40,831 bases of DNA from Amazonocrinis nigriterrae CENA67 (GTDB lineage: Bacteria; Cyanobacteriota; Cyanobacteriia; Cyanobacteriales; Nostocaceae): positions 25,759 through 66,589 of the forward strand of contig NZ_JAECZC010000050.1 of NCBI RefSeq assembly GCF_016056305.1, read 5' to 3'. The notes under the pieces are model-generated. The model did not search any database. It was given only the letters and a program-made list of their open reading frames with translations, and had not been told where the DNA came from. Position numbers and translations under genes: made by a program. Numbering within the stretch: position 1 is the first letter of the stretch; every line of letters begins with the position of its first letter. Positions 24,091 through 32,502 of the stretch are shown here, piece after piece.

Positions 24091-25338
24091 ATGAGTTACT
24101 ATATTGCTCCTCGCTTTTTAGATAAACTTGCCGTCCACATCACCAAAAACTTTTTGAATCTTCCTGGCGTGCGAGTACCCTTGATTTTGGGGATTCATGG
24201 ACGTAAAGGTGAAGGCAAGACTTTTCAATGTGAATTAGTCTTCGAGAAAATGGGTATCGAAGTCACCTTGATATCTGGCGGTGAATTGGAAAGTCCAGAT
24301 GCAGGAGATCCAGCAAGATTAATTCGTCTGCGCTATCGTGAAACAGCAGAATTAATCAAAGTGCGCGGTAAAATGTGCGTGCTGATGATTAATGATTTAG
24401 ATGCGGGTGCAGGACGCTTTGATGAAGGCACTCAATATACAGTAAATACCCAATTGGTGAATGCCACATTGATGAATATTGCTGATAATCCCACAGATGT
24501 GCAGTTGCCTGGAAGTTATGATTCCACACCTTTACGTCGTGTGCCAATTATTGTCACAGGTAATGATTTTTCCACCCTTTATGCACCATTAATTCGGGAT
24601 GGTCGGATGGAGAAATTTTATTGGGAACCCAACCGCGATGATAAGGTGGGAATTGTTAGCGGAATTTTTGCTGAAGATGGACTTTCACAGCGGGAAGTAG
24701 AACAATTAGTTGATACTTTTGCCAATCAATCGATTGACTTTTTTAGCGCTTTGCGTTCCCGAATTTATGACGAACAAATCCGTAATTTTATTCATGAAAT
24801 CGGTTTTGAGCGGATTTCCTTGCGTGTGGTGAATAGCGTAGAAGGGCCACCAACCTTTAAAAAACCAGATTTCAGTCTGTCACATTTAATTGAGTCTGGT
24901 AAATTCATGGTGGGTGAACAAAAACGGGTACAAAGTTCACAGTTAGTTGATGAATATAATCGACTCAATCGAGGTAGAAATTATCAATCTGCACCATCTG
25001 CTGCTGAGGAAATTAGTATTCAGCCGTCAAGCAATGGTTCTGCAAAACAGAAAGCATCAAATACCCATTTGAGCCTAGAGACACAAGAACAAATTAGACA
25101 AATTTTGTCTCAAGGTTACAAAATCAGCATTGAACACGTAGATGAGCGTCGTTTCCGTACAGGTTCTTGGCAAAGTTGTGTTAACAGCCACATCGATGGA
25201 GAGTCAGATGCCATCTCAAGTTTAGAATCGAGTTTAGCTGAATATAGCAATGAGTATGTGCGTTTGGTAGGAATTGATCCGAAAGCCAAGCGTCGGGTGA
25301 TAGAAACGATTATTCAGCGTCCCAATGGGAAAAATTAA
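24091..25338 (+). CDS. rca: Rubisco activase with C-terminal SSUL domain
   Basis: A 415-residue AAA+ protein. Residues 1-290 carry Walker A GRKGEGKT (37-44), Walker B VLMINDLDAG and a sensor region IIVTGNDFSTLYAPLIRDGR, like plant-type activase, which remodels inhibited Rubisco using ATP. A Ser/Ala-rich linker (about 300-327) leads to a small-subunit-like domain (about 328-415, LSLETQEQIRQILSQGYKIS through YSNEYVRLVGIDPKAKRRV) that visibly parallels RbcS in this window ([26 protein letters not shown]). In cyanobacteria such SSUL domains tether Rca to Rubisco and to the carboxysome. It is transcribed in the same direction, 1.7 kb after rbcS, from its own region. Confidence 0.95.
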   Translation: MSYYIAPRFLDKLAVHITKNFLNLPGVRVPLILGIHGRKGEGKTFQCELVFEKMGIEVTLISGGELESPDAGDPARLIRLRYRETAELIKVRGKMCVLMINDLDAGAGRFDEGTQYTVNTQLVNATLMNIADNPTDVQLPGSYDSTPLRRVPIIVTGNDFSTLYAPLIRDGRMEKFYWEPNRDDKVGIVSGIFAEDGLSQREVEQLVDTFANQSIDFFSALRSRIYDEQIRNFIHEIGFERISLRVVNSVEGPPTFKKPDFSLSHLIESGKFMVGEQKRVQSSQLVDEYNRLNRGRNYQSAPSAAEEISIQPSSNGSAKQKASNTHLSLETQEQIRQILSQGYKISIEHVDERRFRTGSWQSCVNSHIDGESDAISSLESSLAEYSNEYVRLVGIDPKAKRRVIETIIQRPNGKN

Positions 25339-25373
25339 AAAGTCCTAAGTGTTGAGTTCAGAGTTATAGCAAG

Positions 25374-25427
25374 ATTGCACCCCACCCCTTAATCCCCTCC
25401 CCGTCAACGGGGAGAGGAAATAAAGTG
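25374..25427. repeat. partial dispersed element fused to a CRISPR half-repeat
   Basis: ATTGCACCCCACCCCTTAAT followed by hairpin CCCCTCCCCG-tcaa-CGGGGAGAGG and AAATAAAGTGT matches elements A and B, but it stops midway. The next bases (25428-25444, TAGTAGTAAGTTGAAAT) are the end of a CRISPR repeat. Confidence 0.65.
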
Positions 25428-25485
25428 TAGTAGTAAGTTGAAATAAGCCACAACTCTTAGGCGCTTAATCCATCTTTCCCTGGTA

Positions 25486-26682
25486 GTTTTAATCCCCTTG
25501 TGGGGTAGTAGTAAGTTGAAACGCGACCACAATTTTTACTTCCTTGGCTTGTTGTAAGTTTCAATCCCCTTGCGGGGTAGTAGAAAGTTGAAACAACCCC
25601 TTTCTTTTCTTGTGAGGATTCTTCTAATAATTGTTTCAATCCCCTTGCGGGGTAGTAGAAAGTTGAAACCTCATACACAATTCATAAAACTGATCAGGTT
25701 TTTTTGCGTTTCAATCCCCTTGCGGGGTAGTAGAAAGTTGAAACTAACTCAAAAATCTTGTAAAAGCTCAGATGTAGAAGTTTCAATCCCCTTGCGGGGT
25801 AGTAGAAAGTTGAAACATACATCATCATTCTTAGTAAAAATTCTGTTAGCCTGGTTTCAATCCCCTTGCGGGGTAGTAGAAAGTTGAAACTCAGCAACCT
25901 GACCTAGAAAATATGCAAGGTGCTGGTTTCAATCCCCTTGCGGGGTAGTAGAAAGTTGAAACCCTTTTTGGTAGTGCTATCGATAAAATAAAGACGTTTC
26001 AATCCCCTTGCGGGGTAGTAGAAAGTTGAAACTAGGAGACATAGCAGGCAAGACAGTAGAAGTTGTTTCAATCCCCTTGCGGGGTAGTAGAAAGTTGAAA
26101 CAGTCTATCAATATATATGCATCGCTAAAAGATGCAGTTTCAATCCCCTTGCGGGGTAGTAGAAAGTTGAAACTTTTAGAATCAGCTAGTAACAACAATG
26201 GTACTAAGGTTTCAATCCCCTTGCGGGGTAGTAGAAAGTTGAAACAGTGTAGGGCACAAAATAATTGTGACATCTTTGAAACGTTTCAATCCCCTTGCGG
26301 GGTAGTAGAAAGTTGAAACTCTAGCGTGGCTGTAGAGTCTCAAGAAGCTAGTTGAAGTTTCAATCCCCTTGCGGGGTAGTAGAAAGTTGAAACACGACGA
26401 TGCCCCCGGCTTGCGGCTAGGTACTCGTTTCAATCCCCTTGCGGGGTAGTAGAAAGTTGAAACTTGCACGATGTAGCAGTTTAGAATTGAATTTAATTAT
26501 TTGTTTCAATCCCCTTGCGGGGTAGTAGAAAGTTGAAACTTGAAGCATTGATGAGGGTAATACCTAACCCTTAGTTTCAATCCCCTTGCGGGGTAGTAGA
26601 AAGTTGAAACCCTGGTTGTAGTTGTTGATACAGCAGCATTAGGTTGTTTCAATCCCCTTGCGGGGTAGTAGAAAGTTGAAAC
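25486..26682 (-). CRISPR. CRISPR array, 17 repeats of 37 bp and 16 spacers of 32-39 nt
   Basis: Repeats begin at 25486, 25558, 25633, 25708, 25780, 25854, 25926, 25996, 26065, 26137, 26209, 26283, 26357, 26427, 26503, 26574 and 26646. Copies 2-17 are identical; copy 1 has three C/A-to-T changes, typical of a trailer end. Read on the minus strand, the repeat has CTTTCTACTACCCC, the hairpin CCCC-GCAA-GGGG and the handle ATTGAAAC, like other cyanobacterial repeats that end in (A/G)(C/T)TGAAAC after a hairpin. Both facts place the leader at the right-hand side. A half-repeat remnant (25428-25444) and a 41-nt spacer-like stretch extend the array to the left. No cas gene lies in the window, so the subtype is undetermined and the array may use Cas proteins encoded elsewhere. 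Frames reading through the repeats are artefacts. Confidence 0.98.
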
Positions 26683-26900
26683 TCTGCCTTCTGAAACTAT
26701 TACTGAGCAAGCTTTCTGTTAGGGTTTTTGGCGGGGGAGAAATTTTGGTTATTTTCAGCCGCTCTTATTACAAAATAGTTGCAGTTACCCTAACTGTTGA
26801 AAGGCTGTAATTATTGATTTGTCAAGGTTCTGGCGATTTTGGCGGGACTCCAGGGATTTTGCCCCCGCTTCGCCCTGCCAAACATCAAGCTGATTACATA
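26683..26900 (-). promoter_or_regulatory. probable CRISPR leader region
   Basis: Non-repeat AT-rich DNA adjoining the conserved end of the array, where new spacers would be added. It contains TGTTAGGGT and ACCCTAACTG as distant inverted motifs and two copies of TTTTGGCGGG (26728 and 26839 regions). No precise promoter is defined. Confidence 0.5.
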
Positions 26901-26975
26901 ATCATAATTGATTGTTTGTTATTGTCGAGGTTTTATGAACTATATGTAACTTTTTACAGTAAAACTTCATGCTTA

Positions 26976-27203
26976 TTTAACGTGAGTTCGACAAGTGCTG
27001 TTTTGACCTCTCCCCCATCCCCTCTCCTACAAGGAGAGGGGAGTAATACCAATTCTCTAAAATCCGGCAACACATTCAAACGCCAAAACCCAGACTATAC
27101 CTGAGTAGAGACGATTCGGCGAATCGTCTCTACAATTACGAATTACCCCCCGGGTTCGGCAGTCCCCCATCGACGGGAACCGCCAAGACGGGGGCTGCCT
27201 CAC
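26976..27203. repeat. cluster of three dispersed hairpin elements
   Basis: First, tttaacgtgagttcgac plus hairpin CCCCTCTCCTACAAGGAGAGGGG (26976-27043), matching 16446-16510. Second, a perfect 14-bp palindrome, GTAGAGACGATTCG with its complement and one central base (27105-27133). Third, a nested hairpin element (27152-27203) paralleling 15342-15392, with outer arms GGCAGTCCCCC/GGGGGCTGCC. The remaining part of 26900-27443 shows no gene. Confidence 0.7.
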
Positions 27204-27443
27204 GAATTACGAATTGGTATAAAACCCTTATTTTTTCGTTACTCCTCCCTCTTTTTACGGAGACGCAACTTCGATCCTACAAGAGTTGCTAATGCACTAT
27301 TTTAGCTGTGTCAGTCCACTATGGATTTTGAGCGTTTTTCTGAGAACTAGATTTTAAGCGGCGGATGGTGCTTTTGCAAATGCGATCGCTCGATATATAC
27401 TAGCTGCAAGTTTTACTCAGCATAGCAGTTTGTATTTATTTTT

Positions 27444-27887
27444 TTATATTGAAGCCTCAGCATTTGTCAGTACAGGAAACCAAGTAATTAAGCTGGTTTT
27501 AAATAAAGTAGCAGAATCAATGACACGAGGTATATCTATTGTTTTTTGACGCTCCCACGAAGGATAAATGTAATTTTGTAGCCAGCAAGTAAGCTCCCAA
27601 GAATACTTGTTAGATATCTCGTTTAATAGAACTATCGCGCTATTTTGCGATAAAAAGCTAACTTCTTCTCCAAATAAATCTAAGCAAAAAGCTAAAGTTT
27701 GCAAAAGGCTTTCATATTTAACATTATTTTTATTTTCTTCTTCTAGACAATAATTAATAATAGAAAAGCTAGCTATACTTAAATCCAAACCATCAGAAGC
27801 AAATATAAAACTCTCACCATTTTTCTCAGACTCATAATCACTAGGAAGCCATAAATCTCTACAAAAAAACTGGTAATCTTTAGACAT
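27444..27887 (-). CDS. hypothetical protein
   Basis: 147 residues from the ATG at 27887 (MSKDYQFFCRDLWLPSDYES), chosen because TTAGGATAATT directly precedes it; an upstream in-frame ATG at 27917 lacks such a site. The product is acidic, soluble and predicted mostly helical, with a Leu-rich stretch (ESLLQTLAFCLDLFGEEV) and Trp-rich C-terminal part (WELTCWLQNYIYPSWERQ). There is no signal peptide and no family recognised. It is isolated on both sides by AT-rich DNA. Confidence 0.55.
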   Translation of the reverse strand: MSKDYQFFCRDLWLPSDYESEKNGESFIFASDGLDLSIASFSIINYCLEEENKNNVKYESLLQTLAFCLDLFGEEVSFLSQNSAIVLLNEISNKYSWELTCWLQNYIYPSWERQKTIDIPRVIDSATLFKTSLITWFPVLTNAEASI

Positions 27888-28337
27888 AATTATCCTAATT
27901 TTCTCAACTTTTGTCAAAAGGAAAAAACTCTCATAATATTAGATTGCCATTAGTCGGATTCATAATTAAATAAAATTATGACAAAGTTTGATTTTTGAAT
28001 ATATTCACAGGCAATTATGATGCTTTTAACATATTTTGATCCTTTAGAGAATTAAGGATTGATTTATTAACAATACTCCCTACTGCTAGATTCAATACTA
28101 TTTGTATCTAAAGCTACTAATTTATAGCTAACTAATGTAAGTTAGATATTAACATCACATTTAGCTGTTGCTTAAACTCTTTTACGCACTAATTTAGGGA
28201 GTTATGAAAAATGAACAAATAACAAACAGATGAATATAAATAGCATAATTACTAATATCAAATTTTAAAATATTTCTGAAGATAGACAAAAAACTTATCT
28301 GTGTATCAATTGCTAAAATGATTGCAGTATAAGCTTT
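27888..28337. other. AT-rich intergenic region, nothing recognised
   Basis: About 450 bp of AT-rich sequence between two minus-strand genes. I see no ORF of note, repeat array or hairpin terminator here; it should hold the promoter of the hypothetical gene at 27887. Confidence 0.5.
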
Positions 28338-29048
28338 TCAAGTTTTTCTAAATTTCCCTTGGCGATACCAGCTACGAATTTGTTCGGGTGAGATACCAAG
28401 TAAATAAGCAATAATAACTATTTGATTTAAGAGCGTAGTTTGGAACACTCCTTTTTGTAACCATCTCCTGGCTGAGGTGACAACAGGCACAGAAATAATT
28501 ACAATCTTGCCAGTGCGTTTTAAACGACGCATGAGTTCAAAGTCTTCCATAATTGGCAATTCAGGAAATTTACCAATTTGCTGAAATACTTCTTTTGTTA
28601 AAAAAATTGCTTGGTCACCGTATGGCATTTGCCAAAAATGCGATCGCCACTTGACTCCCCACTCCACCCATCGCAAACTCAAAAGCGGTGCATTAATTTG
28701 CAAAGCAAAGGCACCTGCTACTGTTCCAGGTTTTTGCAAAGCTGTGCGAACCATCATATCAAAGTTTGTCGGTAACCGCGTATCTGCATGGAGAAATAAC
28801 AGAATTTCACCGCTAGCAGCTACAGCACCAGTATTCATTTGACTAGCACGACTAGGAGACGATGGAATAACTTTTACACCCAATGATTCAGCAATTTCTA
28901 CCGTGTCATCTTGGGAACCACCATCTACCACAATTACTTCTATATTTGTACTGGATTGAGTAGTTGCAATCGCTTCTTTAATATTTCCTGCTTCATTAAG
29001 AGTCGGAATAATAATCGAAATTTTAGCAGCGCCAATATTCTGACTCAT
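28338..29048 (-). CDS. family 2 glycosyltransferase, TIGR04283 type
   Basis: A 236-residue GT-A fold enzyme: ISIIIPTLNEAGNIKEAI (N-terminal nucleotide-sugar site), VIVVDGGSQDDTVEIAESLG, RASQMNTGAVAASGEILLFL followed by HADTRLP (the DxD-like metal site), YGDQAIFLTKEVFQQIG, and LPIMEDFELMRRLKRTGK (catalytic ED motif). The GAR/QMN and HADT signatures match the TIGR04283 group, some members of which are linked to arsenosugar synthesis. No arsenic-methylation gene adjoins it here, so the substrate is open. A short hydrophobic segment near the C-terminus (QIVIIAYLLGISP) may bind membrane. Confidence 0.85.
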   Translation of the reverse strand: MSQNIGAAKISIIIPTLNEAGNIKEAIATTQSSTNIEVIVVDGGSQDDTVEIAESLGVKVIPSSPSRASQMNTGAVAASGEILLFLHADTRLPTNFDMMVRTALQKPGTVAGAFALQINAPLLSLRWVEWGVKWRSHFWQMPYGDQAIFLTKEVFQQIGKFPELPIMEDFELMRRLKRTGKIVIISVPVVTSARRWLQKGVFQTTLLNQIVIIAYLLGISPEQIRSWYRQGKFRKT

Positions 29049-29139
29049 AATTTTTGATATTGTAAATCTACTGAGTTTGATTTTAACTCTTATTAGGATG
29101 ATGCCAAATTACAGAAAGACTAGATCAATATAGGCGGTT

Positions 29140-29400
29140 TGCATGGTAATAGGTAATGGGTGATGGATAATGGGTGAGATGTGATGACTAATAGTAAAAT
29201 CCAATTACCAATTACCCTTCGGGTGACGCTCGCAAGCTCGCTAACGCTGCGCTAACGCCAGTCGCTCATGGGGGACTCGGGGCCCCCACGACCGAAAGGG
29301 AGTGGGGATTGGGGGAGAACCCCCAAGACCGCGCTGGCTCACCAATTACCAATTACCGACCTCCACAGGTATCACAAGTATTTAAACGGACATGATATGA
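29140..29400. repeat. composite of short repeats and hairpin fragments
   Basis: ataatgggtgatggataatggg repeats, ccaattaccaattaccc units, the actcggggcccccacgaccg unit also seen at 19328, a gattgggggagaacccccaaga hairpin, and the terminal aaacggacatgatatga of element A/B. It occupies most of the 29049-29412 gap; no gene is seen. Confidence 0.7.
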
Positions 29401-29412
29401 CCCATTTTCTAA

Positions 29413-30276
29413 CTAAGATTTAAACTCTTGTTCCATTTGCAGATATTTAGGAACACCGACAAGTTCTTGAAAATCTTTAAAGTTAATCAAGTCGGGAAAA
29501 TTAGCTGTGGTTCCCTGTTCTTTGAGATGACGCAAGCAAGTACTCATCACCTGTGTTACTGTTAACAGGGCAGTGAGTGGGAAAAAGACAATTTTGAAGC
29601 CTAAATTTTGTAACTCGGCGGCAGAAAGTTGTGGAGTTTTACCACCTTCAACAATATTGGCTACTAGTGGCACATCTGGGAAAGCAGCAGCTATAACTTG
29701 CAGCTCTTCAATAGATTGAGGAGCTTCTACAAACAGTATATCTGCCCCTGCTGCAATGTAAGCTCGACCACGAGCGATCGCTTCGTCTAAACCCAGCGGG
29801 CCGCGAGCATCAGTACGAGCAATAATTACCAAACCACTATCACCACGCGCCTCTACCGCTGCTTTGATTTTTCCTACATGTTCGGCTTGAGCGATGACTC
29901 GCTTCCCTTCAAAATGACCGCACTTTTTGGGCCATTCTTGGTCTTCTAGCAACACTCCAGCAACACCCAACTGCACAGCATCCTTGACGGTGCGGATCAC
30001 ATTCAAGGCATTACCATAGCCGGTATCTAAATCGGCAATTAGGGGAATATTAACTGACTGAGTAATTCGGCCCACACTGTAAAGCATTTCAGTAGCCGTG
30101 AGAAAACCGTAATCTGGTAAACCCAACACAGAAGCTGCAATACCAAAGCCACTGGTAGCCACTACCTCAAAACCTATCTGTTCAGCCAATTTAGCACTCA
30201 GACAGTCATAGACACCAGGAATAACTAGAATTTCAGGACGCGCAAGTAACTGTCGCAGTTTTTGTCTAGAAGACAT
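29413..30276 (-). CDS. isocitrate lyase/phosphoenolpyruvate mutase family enzyme
   Basis: A 287-residue TIM-barrel protein. Signature parts are VIPGVYDCLSAKLAEQIGFE, the metal-binding DLDTGYGN, VLLEDQEWPKKCGHFEGK with the catalytic KKCGH loop, IIARTDARGPLGLDEAI, and ADILFVEAP with LVANIVEGGKTP. Members include methylisocitrate lyase, oxaloacetate decarboxylase, carboxyphosphonopyruvate mutase and 2,3-dimethylmalate lyase. The KKCGH motif indicates a C-C lyase or decarboxylase; a propionate-cycle role is unlikely because no prpC/prpD is nearby. It is flanked by repeats and is probably monocistronic. Confidence 0.85.
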   Translation of the reverse strand: MSSRQKLRQLLARPEILVIPGVYDCLSAKLAEQIGFEVVATSGFGIAASVLGLPDYGFLTATEMLYSVGRITQSVNIPLIADLDTGYGNALNVIRTVKDAVQLGVAGVLLEDQEWPKKCGHFEGKRVIAQAEHVGKIKAAVEARGDSGLVIIARTDARGPLGLDEAIARGRAYIAAGADILFVEAPQSIEELQVIAAAFPDVPLVANIVEGGKTPQLSAAELQNLGFKIVFFPLTALLTVTQVMSTCLRHLKEQGTTANFPDLINFKDFQELVGVPKYLQMEQEFKS

Positions 30277-30294
30277 AAAGCAATATACAAAAGG

Positions 30295-30418
30295 GGATTG
30301 GGGACTGGGGTACTGGGTATTAGGAAGATATTTTAATTAAAATTTGGGAAGGGGCAGAGTAAATTCCATAATTTTTAAGAGTTCTAACCTAATCCCTAAT
30401 CCCTAATCCCCAGTCCCT
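30295..30418. repeat. short tandem repeats between divergent genes
   Basis: ggggattggggactggggtactggg (30296-30320) and taatccc x3 ending taatccccagtccc (30392-30417), on either side of a short AT-rich promoter region for the two divergent genes. Confidence 0.75.
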
Positions 30419-30436
30419 TTTACTTAAGCAAATGCT

Positions 30437-31705
30437 ATGAATGATGAATTTTACAATCAAGGATTAGAAAAAGCGCAACAAAAAGACTATGCAGGAGCGA
30501 TTGCAGAATTTAACCGTGCTTTACAACTGACGCCTCACTTTCCTGAAGCTTACTTGCAAAGAGGTTTAGCCTATTATGACTCAGGAGCAATTCACCAAGC
30601 TGTCTCAGATTATACAGAAGCGCTCAGGCTGAATCCTGAGAGTGTAGAAGCATATTATTGTCGCGCATTGGCAAGGGTGACACTGAAAAATCTGCCAGGG
30701 GCGCTGTCAGATGTGGAAAGTGCAATTCGCCTAAATTACAATTATGCTGCGGCTCATAACCTGCGGGGGATGGTGCGGCGCAAACAAGGATATATTCAAG
30801 ATGCGATCGCTAGCTTTAAAAAAGCGGCAGAATTATACTTACAACAAAAAGACAAAGAAAATTGTCGGCTGTGTTTGGAAAAGATTAAACAGCTACAACC
30901 ACCAGAAAAACCAGTGGTTGAGCAACAAATTTCTACGAATGTACCCATCATATCCACAAACGCATATTTCACCCAGTTATTAGAAAAAGCAGAAAAGGGA
31001 GACACGCGGGAGGCAATTGCAGATTTAAACTGGGTATTGCAAGCTGATCCGCAAGACGCCCAAGCTTATTGTTGCCGTGGCGTGGTACGTTGCAAAATGG
31101 GGAATTATCGAGAAGCGATCGCTGACTTTAACCAAGCACTGTTATTAAACTTTCAAGATGCCGTTGTTTATCGCAACCGCGGCAAAGCACGCTCACTTTT
31201 AGGTGATAATCAAGGAGCGATCGCTGATTTTAACCAAGCTCTGCAAATCCAACCCCAAGATGCCCTAGTCTATGTTGGCAGAGGCAACGCCTATCGGGCA
31301 ATGGGTAATTATCTCGGTGCAATTGCTGACTATACCCAAGCTTTGCAAATCAATCCCGATGATGCTCAAGCTTACTACAATCGTGGCATTGCCTACACTT
31401 TTTTAGAAGAAATGCCATCGGCTGTTGCAGATTATCAGCGAGCAGCTAGTATTTATTGTGAAAAAGAAGATTGGGACAATTACCACCAAGTCTTAAATAG
31501 CCTGCAAAAAATCAACAAATCTCATCCTGAGTCCAGACATCAAAAGTATAATTTACTACGTCAGCGGGTGTTACGATTAGTTGGGGGATATTGGGAAATT
31601 GCCCAAAGATTGATAGAACAGAAGCGAGATTATTATCCTGGGATGACAGATGAGTGGTATTTACAACAAGTAATAGATGATTTGGAACGCGATCGCGGCA
31701 GATAA
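30437..31705 (+). CDS. tetratricopeptide-repeat protein
   Basis: 422 residues. Two TPR blocks are visible: about residues 2-138 (YNQGLEKAQQKDYAGAIAEF, then EAYLQRGLAYYDSGAIHQAV) and about 173-345 (DAQAYCCRGVVRCKMGNYRE, DAVVYRNRGKARSLLGDNQG, DALVYVGRGNAYRAMGNYLG, DAQAYYNRGIAYTFLEEMPS), joined by a linker (QPPEKPVVEQQISTNVPIIS). The C-terminal 75 residues are helical without TPRs (RLVGGYWEIAQRLIEQKRDY). There is no signal peptide. TPRs mediate protein-protein contacts; no partner can be named. HIP1 sites lie in the repeated coding units. Confidence 0.9.
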   Translation: MNDEFYNQGLEKAQQKDYAGAIAEFNRALQLTPHFPEAYLQRGLAYYDSGAIHQAVSDYTEALRLNPESVEAYYCRALARVTLKNLPGALSDVESAIRLNYNYAAAHNLRGMVRRKQGYIQDAIASFKKAAELYLQQKDKENCRLCLEKIKQLQPPEKPVVEQQISTNVPIISTNAYFTQLLEKAEKGDTREAIADLNWVLQADPQDAQAYCCRGVVRCKMGNYREAIADFNQALLLNFQDAVVYRNRGKARSLLGDNQGAIADFNQALQIQPQDALVYVGRGNAYRAMGNYLGAIADYTQALQINPDDAQAYYNRGIAYTFLEEMPSAVADYQRAASIYCEKEDWDNYHQVLNSLQKINKSHPESRHQKYNLLRQRVLRLVGGYWEIAQRLIEQKRDYYPGMTDEWYLQQVIDDLERDRGR

Positions 31706-31809
31706 TAGATGATTGTCACAGTCAAAAGTCAAAAGTCAACAGTCATCAGTCAACAACTGTAACAGAAACAATTTATTTCTTGGAGTTCTCATAGTCTGGA
31801 GTTGTATTA

Positions 31810-32259
31810 ATGTCTAATATACGCGAAGAAATGCCTATACTTGCCCGTCATGAGGGAGATTGGGTAGGAACATATACATTAATTGATACACAAGGGAAAA
31901 TCCTTGACAAGTATGAATCTCATTTAACTTGTCAATTTCCAGAAAATGCTCCCTATCCCTACTACCAAATCAACCGCTACAGCTGGGCTGATGGTAAAAA
32001 AGAAGAGTATGAGTTTCCAGGAATCTATAGTGAAAAAAATCTTTTATTTGATACCAATCGCATTAAAGGTAGAGCTTGGGAAGCAGATGATTCCACCGTT
32101 ATTTTGCATTTTACATACAAGGAACAACCAGAGATGTCATTATATGAAATGATACTTCTTAGTCCTTGTAATAACTACCGCGCTCGTACTTGGCACTGGT
32201 TCAAAAACCATCAACTTTTTCAGCGCACTCTCATCCAAGAAGAACGGCTACGCTCATAA
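31810..32259 (+). CDS. DUF3598-like calycin-fold protein
   Basis: A 149-residue protein: MSNIREEMPILARHEGDWVG, TYTLIDTQGKILDKYESHLT, YYQINRYSWADGKKEEYEFPG and RTWHWFKNHQLFQRTLIQEE. The pattern of antiparallel strands with W/Y-rich turns and the opening REEMP.L.RHEG.W.GTY match the DUF3598 family as I remember it, which is lipocalin/FABP-like and common in cyanobacteria and plastids. It may bind a small hydrophobic ligand; unproven. A hairpin terminator follows at 32306. Confidence 0.7.
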   Translation: MSNIREEMPILARHEGDWVGTYTLIDTQGKILDKYESHLTCQFPENAPYPYYQINRYSWADGKKEEYEFPGIYSEKNLLFDTNRIKGRAWEADDSTVILHFTYKEQPEMSLYEMILLSPCNNYRARTWHWFKNHQLFQRTLIQEERLRS

Positions 32260-32305
32260 CTTCAACACTCACCAGATGCTTGATAAACTAAATTTTAACT
32301 TCCCA

Positions 32306-32335
32306 AGTGCGTTACACTTTGTTAGCGCACTATTT
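32306..32335 (+). terminator. probable terminator hairpin
   Basis: AGTGCG pairs with CGCACT across a 14-nt loop (32306-32331), followed by attttc. It also resembles the dispersed gtgcgtta..taacgcac element family, so it may be a repeat co-opted as a terminator. Confidence 0.45.
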
Positions 32336-32363
32336 TCTGAGTAAATAAATTCAATGGACTTAA

Positions 32364-32494
32364 CACTCCCCTCCTCGCTTGCGGGGAGGGGTTGGGGGTG
32401 CGGTTGAAGCATATTTCCTGCAAACGAGAACCACCATATATCCTAAATAGCTACTTTTAATCTAAAATCTAAAATCTAAAATCTAAAATCTACA
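32364..32494. repeat. hairpin element fragment and CTAAAAT heptamers
   Basis: CACTCCCCTCCTCGCTTGCG leads into GGGGAGGGGTTGGGGGTGCGG (32366-32404), related to elements A and B. CTAAAAT x4 follows at 32462-32489, immediately before hisS. Confidence 0.75.
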
Positions 32495-32502
32495 ATAAAG
32501 TC

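Noticed and set aside
25457-26469. Several ORFs encoding repeated VSTFYYPARGLK or VSIPLRGSRKLK peptides
   Set aside because: These are translations of the CRISPR repeats and not genes.
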